Notes under the pieces: model-generated
The model's input: only the letters and a program-made list of their open reading frames with translations
Databases searched by the model: none
Told to the model about the DNA's origin: nothing
Assembly: GCF_001677885.1 (NCBI RefSeq)
Contig: NZ_LOCQ01000055.1
Span: 186,001-250,000, forward strand
Source: Janthinobacterium psychrotolerans
GTDB lineage: Bacteria; Pseudomonadota; Gammaproteobacteria; Burkholderiales; Burkholderiaceae_D
Length of the DNA stretch: 64,000 nt
Reading direction: 5' to 3'
In this document: piece by piece, positions 38,245 to 50,620 of the stretch
How the letters are laid out: every line of letters starts with the position of its first letter
How positions within the stretch are numbered: the first letter of the stretch is position 1
Program-made: the position numbers and the translations under genes

Positions 38245-38394
38245 GGGCCTGCGGTTCGCCCGGCAAGACAGGTTTTTTTGCAGCAGCGCAGGTACACACA
38301 ACTTATTTTATATTTAACCGCAGTTTTCAATCTCCAGCTCTCCTACCGATATGAGGCCTGGCGCTTGGAAACCGCATTCTGATAGGAGCACATC

Positions 38395-39603
38395 ATGGAG
38401 TTCGATATGGTCGATAACACAGCTTTAGGTACCGTCATCAAGGTAGTCGGCGTCGGCGGTGCGGGTGGCAATGCAGTTCAACACATGATCAACAAAGGCA
38501 TGTCGGGCGTGGAGTTCATTGCCGCCAACACCGACGCTCAAGCGCTGTCGACGTCCAAGGCGCACAACATCATCCAGATCGGCGATACCGGCCTGGGCGC
38601 CGGGATGAAGCCGGCCGTCGGCCGCCAGCTGGCCGAGGAGTCGCGCGCGCGCATCGCCGATTCGCTGCGCGGCGCGCACATGGTGTTCATCGCCGCCGGC
38701 ATGGGCGGCGGTACCGGCACGGGCGCGGCGCCCATCGTGGCCGAAGTGGCCAAGGAACTGGGCGCGCTGACGGTGGCCGTGGTCTCCAAGCCTTTCTCGT
38801 ATGAAGGCCAGAAGTGCATGGACATCGCCGACGAAGGCCTGGAGCAGCTGTCCCTGCACGTCGATTCCCTGATCATCATCCTCAACGAAAAACTGGAAGA
38901 GATCTACGAAGACGAAAGCATGCTCGAATGGATGCAGCACGCCGATGATGTGCTCAACAACGCGGTGGCCGGCATTGCCGAGATCATCAATGTGCCGGGC
39001 CATATCAACGTCGACTTCAACGACGTGAAAACCATCATGGGCGAGCAGGGCAAGGCGATGATGGGCACCGCCACCGCTTCGGGCGTGGACCGTGCGCGCA
39101 TCGCGGCCGAACAGGCGGTCGCTTCGCCGCTGCTCGACGGCATCGACCTGTCCGGCGCGCGCGGCGTGCTGGTCAACGTCACGGCCAGCCGTGGCCTGAA
39201 AGGCAAGGAGATCAAGGAAGTCATGGCGGCCGTGCGCGCCTTTGCCGCACCCGATGCGTCGATCGCGCAAGGTATCGCCTACGACGACGCCATGGGCGAC
39301 GATATCCGCGTCACCGTGGTGGCGACCGGCCTGGGCCGCGCCAAGAAAAACATCCAGCTGGTACCGCAGCAAGTGCTGCGCACGGGTACCCACAACAGCC
39401 CATTGACCCCATCGGCTGCCATGGGCGCGGCGCAAACGGTGGCCACCACCGTCGGCGCGGCCACGCCGGCGCCAGGCTTTGACGGCATGAAGGCGCCAGC
39501 CGTATGGCGCCGTGAAACCGCTTCCGAGCAGGTGCGCGCGATGGAAAAGAACGGCATGGAGACGTACGATATCCCTGCGTTTTTGCGCAAACAGGCTGAT
39601 TGA
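38395..39603 (+). CDS. ftsZ: Cell division GTPase FtsZ
   Basis: A 402-residue tubulin-like GTPase forming the Z-ring. Tubulin motif GGGTGTG at 104-110, synergy loop NVDFNDV, and the conserved C-terminal peptide YDIPAFLRKQ that binds FtsA, ZapD and others. AGGAG 6 bases before ATG 38395; an ATG at 38407 is an alternative. A 150-base gap separates it from ftsA, enough for its own promoter, but none was confidently identified. Terminator downstream closes the cluster. Confidence 0.97.
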   Translation: MEFDMVDNTALGTVIKVVGVGGAGGNAVQHMINKGMSGVEFIAANTDAQALSTSKAHNIIQIGDTGLGAGMKPAVGRQLAEESRARIADSLRGAHMVFIAAGMGGGTGTGAAPIVAEVAKELGALTVAVVSKPFSYEGQKCMDIADEGLEQLSLHVDSLIIILNEKLEEIYEDESMLEWMQHADDVLNNAVAGIAEIINVPGHINVDFNDVKTIMGEQGKAMMGTATASGVDRARIAAEQAVASPLLDGIDLSGARGVLVNVTASRGLKGKEIKEVMAAVRAFAAPDASIAQGIAYDDAMGDDIRVTVVATGLGRAKKNIQLVPQQVLRTGTHNSPLTPSAAMGAAQTVATTVGAATPAPGFDGMKAPAVWRRETASEQVRAMEKNGMETYDIPAFLRKQAD

Positions 39604-39628
39604 TTTCAACCTGCATGGAGAGTGACTG

Positions 39629-39655
39629 CGGCGGCCTTCGGGCCGCCGTTTTTTT
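39629..39655 (+). terminator. Terminator of the dcw cluster
   Basis: CGGCGGCC-TTCG-GGCCGCCG followed by seven T, 25 bases after the ftsZ stop. Confidence 0.9.
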
Positions 39656-39774
39656 GATGCAAACCTTTGCTTTCTCCGGGGCTTTCTGCACAAATGCGGC
39701 AAGTCAGGCATACTGTCGCGCAGCACCGGCCGACGGCCGGTTTCCCCTGATACCCTATAAAAGAAGGAGTCACC

Positions 39775-40281
39775 ATGACGATCAAGATCGGCGATACCCT
39801 GCCGGAAGGCACCCTGGCTGAATTCATCGAAACCGAAACCGAAGGCTGCGCGCTGGGACCGAACACGTTCAACGTGCAGGACCTGGCCAAGGGCAAGAAG
39901 ATCGCCATTTTCGGCCTGCCAGGCGCGTTCACGCCAACCTGCTCGGCACAGCACGTGCCTGGTTACGTGCAGCACGCGGACGCGTTGAAAGCGGCCGGCG
40001 TCGATGAAATCTGGTGCATCTCCGTCAACGACGCCTTCGTCATGGGCGCCTGGGGCCGTGACCAGAAGGCCACCGGCATCGTGCGCATGATGGGCGACGG
40101 CAATGCCGCCTACAGCAAGGCCCTGGGCCTGGACGCCGATTTCTCCAAGCACGGCATGGGCACGCGCTCGCAGCGCTACTCGCTGCTGGCCGACAATGGC
40201 GTGGTGACGCAGCTGAACATCGAGCAGGGCGGCAAGTTTGAAGTGTCGAATGCCGAGACCTTGCTGGGCCAGCTGAAATAA
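39775..40281 (+). CDS. Peroxiredoxin, Prx5/hybrid glutaredoxin type
   Basis: A 168-residue thiol peroxidase. The active site PGAFTPTCSAQHVPGY holds the peroxidatic cysteine; R in GTRSQRYSLL completes the Prx5 catalytic set. Reduces H2O2 and alkyl hydroperoxides using glutathione/glutaredoxin or thioredoxin. It stands between terminators, so is a single-gene unit; AAGGAG at 39766-39771 precedes ATG. It sits where lpxC usually follows ftsZ. Confidence 0.93.
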   Translation: MTIKIGDTLPEGTLAEFIETETEGCALGPNTFNVQDLAKGKKIAIFGLPGAFTPTCSAQHVPGYVQHADALKAAGVDEIWCISVNDAFVMGAWGRDQKATGIVRMMGDGNAAYSKALGLDADFSKHGMGTRSQRYSLLADNGVVTQLNIEQGGKFEVSNAETLLGQLK

Positions 40282-40297
40282 TATCGACGACCCTTTG

Positions 40298-40328
40298 AAA
40301 ACGGCGCCTTTGCAGGCGCCGTTTTTTT
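40298..40328. terminator. Bidirectional terminator between peroxiredoxin and methyltransferase
   Basis: AAAACGGCGCCT-TTGC-AGGCGCCGTTTT with T-runs on both strands; its right end touches the stop codon of the convergent methyltransferase. Confidence 0.9.
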
Positions 40329-41094
40329 ATTGCACCACCGGTTTGGTCGCCTCGAACATGGCCGCGTCGATATCGAACGAGTAATCGTCCTGCAGCGCGA
40401 AATACTGGCGCGCTTCCTCGGGCGCGGCATCGAACAGGTTGCGGATGGCGGCGATGCGCTGGCCTGGCGTGCGCATGCGCGCCACCCAGTCGTCAAATTG
40501 CATGGTCAGCTTCCACGCGCTGCGCAGGCTGTGCGTGAAACCGGCCTGGTCGAACTTGGCGCCCCATTCGCAGCTGCGATAGTCGCGCACGTGCGAGCCG
40601 TCGCGCAGCAGTTCCACCGCCTGCAAGGTGGTATCGTACAGCGCGGTTTTCGGCGCCACGATATCGACCACCAGTAAAGTGCCGTTCGGGCGCAGCACGC
40701 GCCAGGCCTCGGCCAGCGCGCCGGCCACGTCGTTCCAGTGGTGGGCCGAAAAGCGCGTGACGACCATGTCGAAGCTGGCGTCGGCAAACGGCAGGCGGGC
40801 CACGTCGCCCTGGCGCGTGCTGATATTGTCCAGGCCGCGCTGCGCTTTCGCATGTTCGACCACGTCCAGCATCGGCTGCGCCAGGTCGTAGGCGACCACC
40901 GATGCGGCCACCGGCGCGACGGCAAAGCTGGCGTGGCCGGCGCCGCAGCCCAGGTCCAGCACTGCGGGGCGGCCATGGCGGCGCGCCGCTTCCTGCATCA
41001 GCACCAGGTCCGCGCCCTGGGCGTGGATGGCGCTGCTCAGGTAGGCATTGGCGGTCTTGCCGAATTGCTCGGTAATGACATCGTGCTGTTGCAT
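40327..41094 (-). CDS. SAM-dependent methyltransferase (UbiE-like class I)
   Basis: A 255-residue class I methyltransferase: VLDLGCGAGHASFAVA (SAM loop), VVAYDLAQPML, GDVARLPFADASFDMV and FSAHHW. Similar enzymes act on small acceptors; no partner genes tell which. The start at 41094 has GGGAG 7 bases upstream; divergent from an XRE regulator with 117 bases between. Confidence 0.88.
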   Translation of the reverse strand: MQQHDVITEQFGKTANAYLSSAIHAQGADLVLMQEAARRHGRPAVLDLGCGAGHASFAVAPVAASVVAYDLAQPMLDVVEHAKAQRGLDNISTRQGDVARLPFADASFDMVVTRFSAHHWNDVAGALAEAWRVLRPNGTLLVVDIVAPKTALYDTTLQAVELLRDGSHVRDYRSCEWGAKFDQAGFTHSLRSAWKLTMQFDDWVARMRTPGQRIAAIRNLFDAAPEEARQYFALQDDYSFDIDAAMFEATKPVVQ

Positions 41095-41211
41095 GGTTTG
41101 CTCCCGTAAGTGTTGGTGTACAGCTAGAATAGTCTTCGTTTTATCCTGTAACAAGACAACAACTTATACTGGTATATTTACTACCATGCGCCACTACCAC
41201 GAAAGAATGCC

Positions 41212-42003
41212 ATGTCGCACAAGCTTGCCGAATTCATCCGTGCCCGGCGTGAAGCCGTCACCCCCGCCATGGCCGGCTTGCCCGGTGGCGGGCGGCGCCG
41301 CACGCCGGGCCTGCGCCGTGAAGAGCTGGCCCAGTTGTGCGACGTCAGTCCCACCTGGCTGACCTGGCTGGAGCAGGGCCGGCCCGTGTCGGCATCCAGC
41401 AGGATGCTGGCACGCCTGGCGCAGGTGCTGCAGCTGAGCGCGGCCGAACGCGGCTATCTGTTCGACATGGCCGACAAGGCCGACCCCGAGCATGGCGAAG
41501 CCGCTGGCGGCGGCGCGGCCTCAAACGAGCTGGCGGCCATCGTGGCGGCCATCGAGGCGCCGGCCTATATGCTGGACCGGCAGTGGAATGCCGTAGCCTG
41601 GAATGCGCAGGCTTGCGCGCTGTTTGCGGGCTGGCTCGATGCGCCGCAGGCCGGTGACGAGACATGCAAGCAGCTGCCGAATTTACTGCACTTCATGTTT
41701 TTGTCGCCGCAGGCGCGCACGCTGATCGCCGGCTGGCCCGAGCGCGCGCAGCGCCTGGTGGCCGAGTTTCGCGCCGACGTCGGGCGCCATGCCGACCAGG
41801 CGCCGCTGGCCGGCCTGATCGCCGACCTGTCCGGTGCCAGTGTGGAGTTTCGCCAGTGGTGGGGCGCGCAGCAGGTGCTGGGGCGCGATGGCGGACTGCG
41901 CCGCTTCCAGCATCCCGTGCAAGGGTTGCTCAACTTCAACCAGGTGACCTTGCACCTGGCGCGCCAGCACGAGGTGAAGCTGGTCATGTTGCTGCCAGCC
42001 TGA
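41212..42003 (+). CDS. XRE-family regulator with MmyB-like ligand domain
   Basis: A 263-residue regulator. N-terminal helix-turn-helix (GGRRRTPGLRREELAQLCDVSPTWLTWLEQGR) is the hallmark of the MmyB-type XRE group; residues ~105-255 form the PAS-like ligand-binding domain (YMLDRQWNAVAWNAQACALF). Known members bind fatty-acid-like ligands. Divergent to the methyltransferase, which it probably controls. The 117-base gap holds AT-rich partial palindromes near 41165-41190. Confidence 0.88.
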   Translation: MSHKLAEFIRARREAVTPAMAGLPGGGRRRTPGLRREELAQLCDVSPTWLTWLEQGRPVSASSRMLARLAQVLQLSAAERGYLFDMADKADPEHGEAAGGGAASNELAAIVAAIEAPAYMLDRQWNAVAWNAQACALFAGWLDAPQAGDETCKQLPNLLHFMFLSPQARTLIAGWPERAQRLVAEFRADVGRHADQAPLAGLIADLSGASVEFRQWWGAQQVLGRDGGLRRFQHPVQGLLNFNQVTLHLARQHEVKLVMLLPA

Positions 42004-42013
42004 CAAGTGCGCT

Positions 42014-42022
42014 TGCTATAAT
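42014..42022 (+). promoter_or_regulatory. Extended -10 promoter before the EamA transporter
   Basis: TGC-TATAAT, a perfect extended -10, 90 bases before the proposed TTG start. No clear -35 is needed for this class. Confidence 0.55.
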
Positions 42023-42111
42023 CCGGGCGACCGCGCGCTGTCTTGCATGCGCCGCCGGTCCTGGCTCCGGCCGTCGCCATGATGACGGTTTCTCTCCCGC
42101 CAGGAGTTGAC

Positions 42112-42993
42112 TTGCCTTCCCATCATCCCAATCTGCGCAGTATCTACGCCATGCTGGCCGCCGCCGGCCTGTTTTCGCTGATGGATACAGCGATGAAGCT
42201 GTTGTCGGCAACCTATCCCGCGATGCAGGTGACGGCCTTGCGCGCCTTGTCGTCGCTGCCGCTGGTGTGCCTGTATCTGCTGTACCGCGGCGCTTTCAGG
42301 AACCTGCTGAAAGTGCGCTGGCCGCTGCACTGTTTGCGCGGCGCGCTGGGCGTGGCCATGATTACCCTGTTCGCCTATGGCCTGAAGCGCCTGTCGCTGG
42401 CCGAAGCGTATTCGCTGTTCTTTATCGCGCCGCTGCTGATCACGGCGCTGTCGGTCTTCGTTTTGAAGGAGCGGGTCGACCTGGCGCGCTGGTGCGCGAT
42501 CGCCGTCGGCCTCGGTGGCGTGCTGGTGGTGCTGCGCCCGCAAGGCGGCGAATTTTTGTCGCTGGCGGGACTGGCCGTGCTGGGCGCGGCCGCCTGCTAT
42601 GCCGTCTCGGCCATCACCGGACGCATCCTCAGCCGCAGCGACGCCAGCGAAAGCATGGTGTTCTGGCTGATGGTCATGATGGCCGCCGGCGGCGTGGCGC
42701 TGTCCTGGCATGAATGGGTGGCGATCCGGCGCGAGGACTGGCTGCTGCTGGCAGGCTTGTCGGTCAGCGGCTTCCTGGGGCAGTTGGCGATCACCGAAGC
42801 GTTTCGCAGCGGCAAGGCGTCCAGCGTGGCGCCATTCGAGTATTCCGCCCTGGCCTGGGGCATGGGCCTGGACTGGCTGCTGTGGCGCACCTTGCCGGAC
42901 GAATACACCATGCTGGGCGCGGCGATTATCATTGCCAGCGGCATCTATCTGGTGCGCCGTGAGGCGGTGCATGTGGAAAGCGAGCATCCGTAA
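42112..42993 (+). CDS. EamA/DMT-family membrane transporter
   Basis: About 293 residues, ten TM helices in two EamA repeats (e.g. ALRALSSLPLVCLYLLYRG and AEAYSLFFIAPLLITALSVFVLKERV). Drug/metabolite exporter family; substrate unknown. The start is taken as TTG 42112, 5 bases after AGGAG 42102-42106; ATGs at 42079 and 42082 in the same frame have no ribosome-binding site and would add unconserved residues. Confidence 0.85.
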   Translation: MPSHHPNLRSIYAMLAAAGLFSLMDTAMKLLSATYPAMQVTALRALSSLPLVCLYLLYRGAFRNLLKVRWPLHCLRGALGVAMITLFAYGLKRLSLAEAYSLFFIAPLLITALSVFVLKERVDLARWCAIAVGLGGVLVVLRPQGGEFLSLAGLAVLGAAACYAVSAITGRILSRSDASESMVFWLMVMMAAGGVALSWHEWVAIRREDWLLLAGLSVSGFLGQLAITEAFRSGKASSVAPFEYSALAWGMGLDWLLWRTLPDEYTMLGAAIIIASGIYLVRREAVHVESEHP

Positions 42994-43034
42994 CGCCGTA
43001 GCAACGCCAGCCAGCATTCCGCGCCGCAACTGGC

Positions 43035-43040
43035 TATAAT
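43035..43040 (+). promoter_or_regulatory. Perfect -10 box seven bases before the lpxC start
   Basis: TATAAT at 43035-43040 predicts transcription starting at or next to the ATG (43047), i.e. a nearly leaderless lpxC mRNA. No -35 is evident at the right distance, so this is tentative. Confidence 0.4.
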
Positions 43041-43046
43041 CGGGGG

Positions 43047-43982
43047 ATGTTAAAACAACGCACCATCAAACAATCGGTCCGCACCATCGGTGTCGGCTTG
43101 CACTCCGGAACCAAGGTCGAACTGACCCTGAGCCCGGCCGCCATCGACACGGGCATCGTGTTTCGCCGCACCGACCTGTTGCCGGTGGTGGAGTTTCCCG
43201 CCAGCGCGATGGCGGTGGGCGACACGCGCATGGCATCCGTGCTGATCAAGGACGGCGCGCGCGTCTCGACCGTGGAACACCTGATGTCGGCCGCGGCCGG
43301 CCTGGGCATCGACAATATGGTGATCGACGTGAATGCGGAAGAAATTCCCATCATGGACGGCTCGGCCTCGTCGTTTGTATTCCTGTTGCAGCAAGCCGGC
43401 GTGGAAGAGCAGGCGGCGGCCAAGAAATTCATCAAGGTCATCAAGCCTGTCGAAGTGCGCCATGGCACCGGCGCGGCCGAGAAATGGGCGCGCCTGTCGC
43501 CGTATGACGGCTTCAAGCTGGACTTTTTCATCGAATTCAATCACCCGGCCGTCGACGGCACCATGCAGCGCGCCTCGGTCGATTTTGGCGACGTGTCGTA
43601 TATCCATGATGTGGCGCGCGCGCGCACCTTCGGCTTCATGCAGGATGTGGAAAGCCTGCGCGGCATGGGCCTGGCCCGTGGCGGCTCGCTGGAAAACGCC
43701 ATCGTGATGGACGAATACCGCATCCTGAACGCCGATGGCCTGCGCTACGACGACGAATTCGTGCGCCACAAGATCCTCGACGCGATTGGCGACCTGTACC
43801 TGGTGGGCCATCCGCTGCTGGCGTATTACACGGCGCATAAATCGGGCCATGCGCTCAACAACCAGCTGCTGCTGGCGCTGCTGGAACAGCCCGATTCGTA
43901 TGAGATCGTGTCGTTTGACACCAATGCGGCGGCGCCGCAATCGTATTTGCGCCAGATGGAGCGGGAGTGGTCGCTGACGTAG
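43047..43982 (+). CDS. lpxC: UDP-3-O-acyl-N-acetylglucosamine deacetylase LpxC
   Basis: A 311-residue zinc deacetylase, the committed step of lipid A synthesis. Zinc ligands are in VEHLMSA and HKILDAIGD (His/Asp), and the catalytic His is in HKSGHALNN. Normally directly after ftsZ in this bacterial group; here 3.4 kb away. The stop TAG is formed by the first bases of a REP-type repeat. Confidence 0.96.
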   Translation: MLKQRTIKQSVRTIGVGLHSGTKVELTLSPAAIDTGIVFRRTDLLPVVEFPASAMAVGDTRMASVLIKDGARVSTVEHLMSAAAGLGIDNMVIDVNAEEIPIMDGSASSFVFLLQQAGVEEQAAAKKFIKVIKPVEVRHGTGAAEKWARLSPYDGFKLDFFIEFNHPAVDGTMQRASVDFGDVSYIHDVARARTFGFMQDVESLRGMGLARGGSLENAIVMDEYRILNADGLRYDDEFVRHKILDAIGDLYLVGHPLLAYYTAHKSGHALNNQLLLALLEQPDSYEIVSFDTNAAAPQSYLRQMEREWSLT

Positions 43983-44078
43983 GTCGGATTAGGCCCTTCG
44001 GGCCGTAATCCGACAACATTGTTGGCGCCGACGGTGTTGTCGGATTACGCGAGGCAAAGCCTCGCTAATCCGACCTAC
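43979..44078. repeat. REP-type double hairpin (REPIN) after lpxC
   Basis: Two hairpins with the same ends, GTCGGATTA...TAATCCGAC: 43983-44014 (inner GGCCC-TTC-GGGCC) and 44039-44074 (inner GAGGC-AAA-GCCTC), separated by 24 bases and enclosed by GTAGG/CCTAC. A second copy in opposite orientation is at 60257-60346. It lies between convergent genes, the usual place for REP sequences. Confidence 0.85.
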
Positions 44079-44097
44079 GTGCTGGCGCCCGGCGTTC

Positions 44098-44607
44098 CTA
44101 ATCTTTAGCGTCGCGGTGATGGCGCACCAGCTTGCGCAGTGCCGCGATCAGCTGATCGTTCTGTTTCGAGGCCGGCAGCGCCGTGCTCAGTTCTTCCAGG
44201 GCCGACATGGCTTTTTCGGGCAGCGCCAGGGCGCGCGTGTGGACGATGGGTGCGATGCTCTTGATCACTTGCACCTTGAGCTTGATGCCGGCAATCTGCC
44301 AGCCTTTTCTTTCCAGCTCCCCCTGCAGTTTCGGCAGTTGCTGCTTGAGCTTGGCCGCCAGCGCCGCGTTCGGCGTGGCCAGCACCAGCTGGCCCGCTTC
44401 GAATTGCAGGATATCGCAGTGTTCGAACATGGCGGGCAGGGCCTTGGCGCAATCTTTTTGCAGGGCGGCCAGGCGCTTGACGGTGGGCATCAAGGACGCC
44501 ATCGTCGCGTTGCCGCGCAAGAAATCGGTAGCGCCCGTGACTGGCGGGCCCGAGCGGGCAAAGCCGTAGCTGCGGCGCGGGGCCGGTGAGTAAGTGGGAT
44601 TTCGCAT
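44098..44607 (-). CDS. dciA: DUF721 protein (DciA-like)
   Basis: A 169-residue protein with a DUF721 domain at about residues 45-125 (LPAMFEHCDILQFEAGQLVLATPNAALAAKLKQQLPKLQ). DciA loads the replicative helicase in bacteria lacking DnaC. Its position between lpxC and secA, divergent from secA, is usual for betaproteobacteria. Start 44607 gives a typical N-terminus; the ribosome-binding site is weak, and a start at residue 36 (MASLMPTVKRL) is possible. Confidence 0.8.
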   Translation of the reverse strand: MRNPTYSPAPRRSYGFARSGPPVTGATDFLRGNATMASLMPTVKRLAALQKDCAKALPAMFEHCDILQFEAGQLVLATPNAALAAKLKQQLPKLQGELERKGWQIAGIKLKVQVIKSIAPIVHTRALALPEKAMSALEELSTALPASKQNDQLIAALRKLVRHHRDAKD

Positions 44608-44702
44608 GGCCGAAACATAGCACACTCGCTCGCGCATGGCGAGGGCGGCCGCCGCCGCGCATGGCGTCCTGCCCGGCGCAAAATGTCGGCGATTTCCCTT
44701 GA

Positions 44703-44730
44703 TTGTTTGTCTTAAAGCTATTGTTATATA
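44703..44730 (+). promoter_or_regulatory. Candidate secA promoter
   Basis: TTGTTT 44703-44708 and TATATA 44725-44730, spacing 16, in the AT-rich part of the dciA-secA gap, 140 bases before the secA ATG. Moderate match. Confidence 0.4.
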
Positions 44731-44870
44731 GTGCATGATCCCAACCTTGGGGGGAACGCATGATAAAATCATCGTCTTTTGCCATAGTCGAACTCCGTGC
44801 GGTCATGCGATTGTTACTTCGCTGTCAGCTACCGAGCTTTTTTTAACGGCGTTTTTTCAAGAATTCAAGC

Positions 44871-47645
<2,775 letters not shown>

Positions 47646-47666
47646 AGGCGGTTTGACAGCCTGAAC

Positions 47667-47697
47667 AAAAACGGAGACCGCGGTCTCCGTTTTTTTT
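47667..47697. terminator. Terminator after secA
   Basis: AAAACGGAGACCG directly joined to CGGTCTCCGTTTT, then more T. Perfectly palindromic, possibly bidirectional. Confidence 0.85.
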
Positions 47698-47783
47698 GCC
47701 CGTCCGTCCCATGCCTCGCATGCTCACCGGCGCCGCGAAGGCGCTACAATAGCGCTTCCTTTTCCCCTCGCAGAAGAACTCAT

Positions 47784-49022
47784 ATGGCCGTCAATTCTCC
47801 CAAGCCCGTCGCCGCCGACCTGAAAGCCGTCGCCGGTATTGAAATCGGTGTTGCCGAAGCCGGCATCAAGAAGCCGAACCGCAAGGATTTGCTGGTATTG
47901 AAACTGGCGCCGACCGCCACCGTGGCCGGCGTGTTCACCCTGAACCGCTTCTGCGCCGCGCCGGTGCAAATCTCGAAAGCCAACCTGGCGGCCGTCACCG
48001 CCGGCGCCGCGCCGATCCGCGCGCTGCTGGTCAATACCGGCAACGCCAATGCGGGCACGGGCGAATCGGGCCTGGCCGCCGCGCAAGAAAGTTGCGCCGC
48101 GCTGGCCGAACTGCTGGGCTGCACGCCGCAGCAGATCCTGCCGTTTTCCACCGGCGTGATCCTCGAACCGCTGCCGGTGCAGCGCCTGGTCGCCGGCCTG
48201 CCGCAGGCTGTCGCCGCGCTCACGCAAGATAACTGGTTCTCGGCGGCCGAAGCCATCATGACCACCGACACGCAGCCGAAAGCCGGCTCGCGCACCGTCA
48301 CCATCGACGGCCATGCGGTCACCCTGACGGGCATCAGCAAGGGCGCCGGCATGATCAAGCCGAACATGGCCACCATGCTCGGTTTCCTGGCGTTCGACGC
48401 CACCGTGGCCCAGCCGGTGCTCGATCAACTGGTGAAACAGGCGGCCGACAAGTCGTTCAACTGCATCACCATCGATGGCGACACCTCGACCAATGACTCC
48501 TTCATGCTGGTCGCTACCGGCGCCGGCAGCCTGGTGATCGATTCGGTCGACGCGCCCGGCTACGCCGCACTGGCCGCCGCCGTCACCGAACTGTCGACGT
48601 TCCTCGCGCAAGCGATCGTGCGCGACGGCGAAGGCGCGACCAAGTTCATGACCGTCACCGTGGAAGACGGCCGCAGCATGGAAGAGTGCCGCAAGATCGC
48701 CTATTCGATCGCCCACTCGCCGCTGGTGAAAACCGCGTTCTTTGCGTCGGACCCGAACCTGGGCCGCATCCTGGCCGCCATCGGCTACGCCGGCGTGGAG
48801 GACCTCGACGTCAGCCTGCTGAATCTGTATCTGGACGACGTGTGGGTGGCCAAGAATGGCGGGCGCAATCCCGACTACCAGGAGCAGGACGGTCAGCGCG
48901 TGATGCAGCAAAGCGAAATCACCATCCGCGTGAAACTGGCGCGCGGCGACGCTGCGGCCACTGTCTGGACTTGCGACCTGTCGCACGACTACGTATCGAT
49001 CAACGCCGACTACCGTTCATGA
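47784..49022 (+). CDS. argJ: Glutamate N-acetyltransferase ArgJ
   Basis: A 412-residue bifunctional ornithine acetyltransferase/N-acetylglutamate synthase of arginine synthesis. [13 protein letters not shown] contains the self-cleavage site before Thr197, which becomes the nucleophile of the beta chain. First gene of a three-gene overlapping unit with an ATPase and mutT. TACAAT at 47745-47750 may be its -10. Confidence 0.95.
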   Translation: MAVNSPKPVAADLKAVAGIEIGVAEAGIKKPNRKDLLVLKLAPTATVAGVFTLNRFCAAPVQISKANLAAVTAGAAPIRALLVNTGNANAGTGESGLAAAQESCAALAELLGCTPQQILPFSTGVILEPLPVQRLVAGLPQAVAALTQDNWFSAAEAIMTTDTQPKAGSRTVTIDGHAVTLTGISKGAGMIKPNMATMLGFLAFDATVAQPVLDQLVKQAADKSFNCITIDGDTSTNDSFMLVATGAGSLVIDSVDAPGYAALAAAVTELSTFLAQAIVRDGEGATKFMTVTVEDGRSMEECRKIAYSIAHSPLVKTAFFASDPNLGRILAAIGYAGVEDLDVSLLNLYLDDVWVAKNGGRNPDYQEQDGQRVMQQSEITIRVKLARGDAAATVWTCDLSHDYVSINADYRS

Positions 49023-49900
49023 CCGGCCTCGAACAATTCCTGCTGCGCGCGGAAAGTCTGCTCGCGCGCGTGGAGGCGATCCTGCCGGCCGCGCTGCCTG
49101 CCGTCGACTGGCGCAGCTTTGCCTTTCGCTGGCGCCGCCGGCAGGGCGCCGCCAGTTACCTGCAGGCGGTGGCCCATGTGTCGAACATCGCCCTGGATGA
49201 CCTGCACAATATCGGCACGCAAAAAGCCCAGATCGAGCAGAACACGCGCCAGTTCGTCGCTGGCCGTCCCGCCAACAACGTGCTGCTGACGGGCGCACGC
49301 GGCACCGGCAAGTCGTCCCTGATCAAGGCTTGTTTGAACCAGTTTTCCGGTCAGGGCCTGCGCCTGATCGAGGTCGACAAGGCCGATCTGGCCGAGCTGC
49401 CCGATATCGTCGACCTGGTGGCGGCGCGCCCCGAGCGCTTCATCATCTTTTGCGACGACCTGTCGTTCGAAGAAGGCGAGAGCGGCTACAAGGCGCTGAA
49501 GGTGGCGCTCGACGGCAGCATCGCCGCGCAGTCGGACAATGTGCTGATCTATGCCACCTCGAACCGGCGCCATCTGATGCCGGAACGCATGTCGGACAAC
49601 AGCAGCTACAAGACCGACGACGATGGCGACCTGCATCCGGGCGAAACGGTCGAGGAAAAAATTTCCCTGTCCGAACGCTTCGGCCTGTGGCTGTCGTTCT
49701 ATCCGTTCAAGCAGGACGACTACCTCGACATCGCGGCGCACTGGCTCGCTTCGTTCGGCTGCACGCCGGAGCAGATCGCGCAGGCGCGCGGCGACGCCCT
49801 GCGCTGGGCCTTGCAGCGCGGCTCGCGCTCGGGCCGGGTGGCGTGGCAGTTCGCGCGCGATTATGCGGGGAAACTTCCCGCCGGAAAGCTGCCGCAATGA
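49019..49900 (+). CDS. DUF815-type ATP-binding protein
   Basis: A 293-residue AAA+-like ATPase: Walker [12 protein letters not shown], Walker [15 protein letters not shown], and sensor-type [16 protein letters not shown]815 family, role not established; conserved between argJ and mutT in this bacterial group. ATG inside the argJ stop (ATGA), and likewise coupled to mutT. Confidence 0.88.
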   Translation: MTGLEQFLLRAESLLARVEAILPAALPAVDWRSFAFRWRRRQGAASYLQAVAHVSNIALDDLHNIGTQKAQIEQNTRQFVAGRPANNVLLTGARGTGKSSLIKACLNQFSGQGLRLIEVDKADLAELPDIVDLVAARPERFIIFCDDLSFEEGESGYKALKVALDGSIAAQSDNVLIYATSNRRHLMPERMSDNSSYKTDDDGDLHPGETVEEKISLSERFGLWLSFYPFKQDDYLDIAAHWLASFGCTPEQIAQARGDALRWALQRGSRSGRVAWQFARDYAGKLPAGKLPQ

Positions 49901-50319
49901 GCGAGGTGAAACCAAAACCGGTCGATGTGGCCGTCGGCATCCTGATGAAACCGAATGGCGACGTGCTGCTGGGCCAGCGTCCGGCCGGCAAACCGTATGA
50001 CGGCTACTGGGAGTTTCCTGGTGGTAAAGTCGAGCCGGGCGAAGCCATCCTCGACGCATTGAAACGCGAGTTCGTCGAGGAGCTGGGCCTGCAGATCGAC
50101 AGCGCAGAAGCCTGGTGCGGCGTGGAATATGTCTATCCGCACGCCCATGTGCGCCTGCATTTCTATATCAGCCGCCACTGGCGCGGCGAGCCGCAAAGCC
50201 TGGAAGGCCAGGCTTTTGCGTGGCAGGGTGCGGTCGGCGTGGAACCCTTGCTGCCGGCCACGATTCCCCTGCTGGAATGGCTGGATGTGGTGCGCCGGGA
50301 AAGTGCCACCGCGGCTTGA
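49897..50319 (+). CDS. mutT: Nudix hydrolase MutT (8-oxo-dGTP diphosphatase)
   Basis: A 140-residue Nudix protein with a perfect box (GGKVEPGEAILDALKREF plus VEELGL). Removes oxidised guanine nucleotides from the pool. ATGA overlap with the ATPase gene. Confidence 0.9.
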   Translation: MSEVKPKPVDVAVGILMKPNGDVLLGQRPAGKPYDGYWEFPGGKVEPGEAILDALKREFVEELGLQIDSAEAWCGVEYVYPHAHVRLHFYISRHWRGEPQSLEGQAFAWQGAVGVEPLLPATIPLLEWLDVVRRESATAA

Positions 50320-50402
50320 CCGCCAGCGCCTGATTGCCCCTCTCGCCTTGCATTACAGGGTCTTTCCGCTAAAGTCATTGATGACGATAGCGGGAGACCC
50401 GC

Positions 50403-50618
50403 ATGGCGCTGACCCTGACCCTGACCTTCAACGACGCCGATGAACTGCTGCTGGCGGCGCTGCACAAGCGCGCCCGCGCCCATGGCCGCAGCATCGAGGA
50501 AGAGCACCGCGATATCCTGCGCAGCGTGCTGCGTCCCTTGCCCAAGCGCGTCCTCGACGATATCCTGCGCGGCATGCCCGACGTCGGCAGCGACGCCGAT
50601 TTTGGCCGCGACCATTGA
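50403..50618 (+). CDS. FitA-type antitoxin (ribbon-helix-helix)
   Basis: A 71-residue protein: N-terminal beta strand LTLTLTF, helices with AALHKRARAHGRSIEEEHRDILRS as in FitA/VapB antitoxins, and a C-terminal toxin-binding tail ending MPDVGSDADFGRD. Probably represses its own operon and inhibits the PIN protein whose ATG follows its stop by two bases. Confidence 0.85.
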   Translation: MALTLTLTFNDADELLLAALHKRARAHGRSIEEEHRDILRSVLRPLPKRVLDDILRGMPDVGSDADFGRDH

Positions 50619-50620
50619 TC

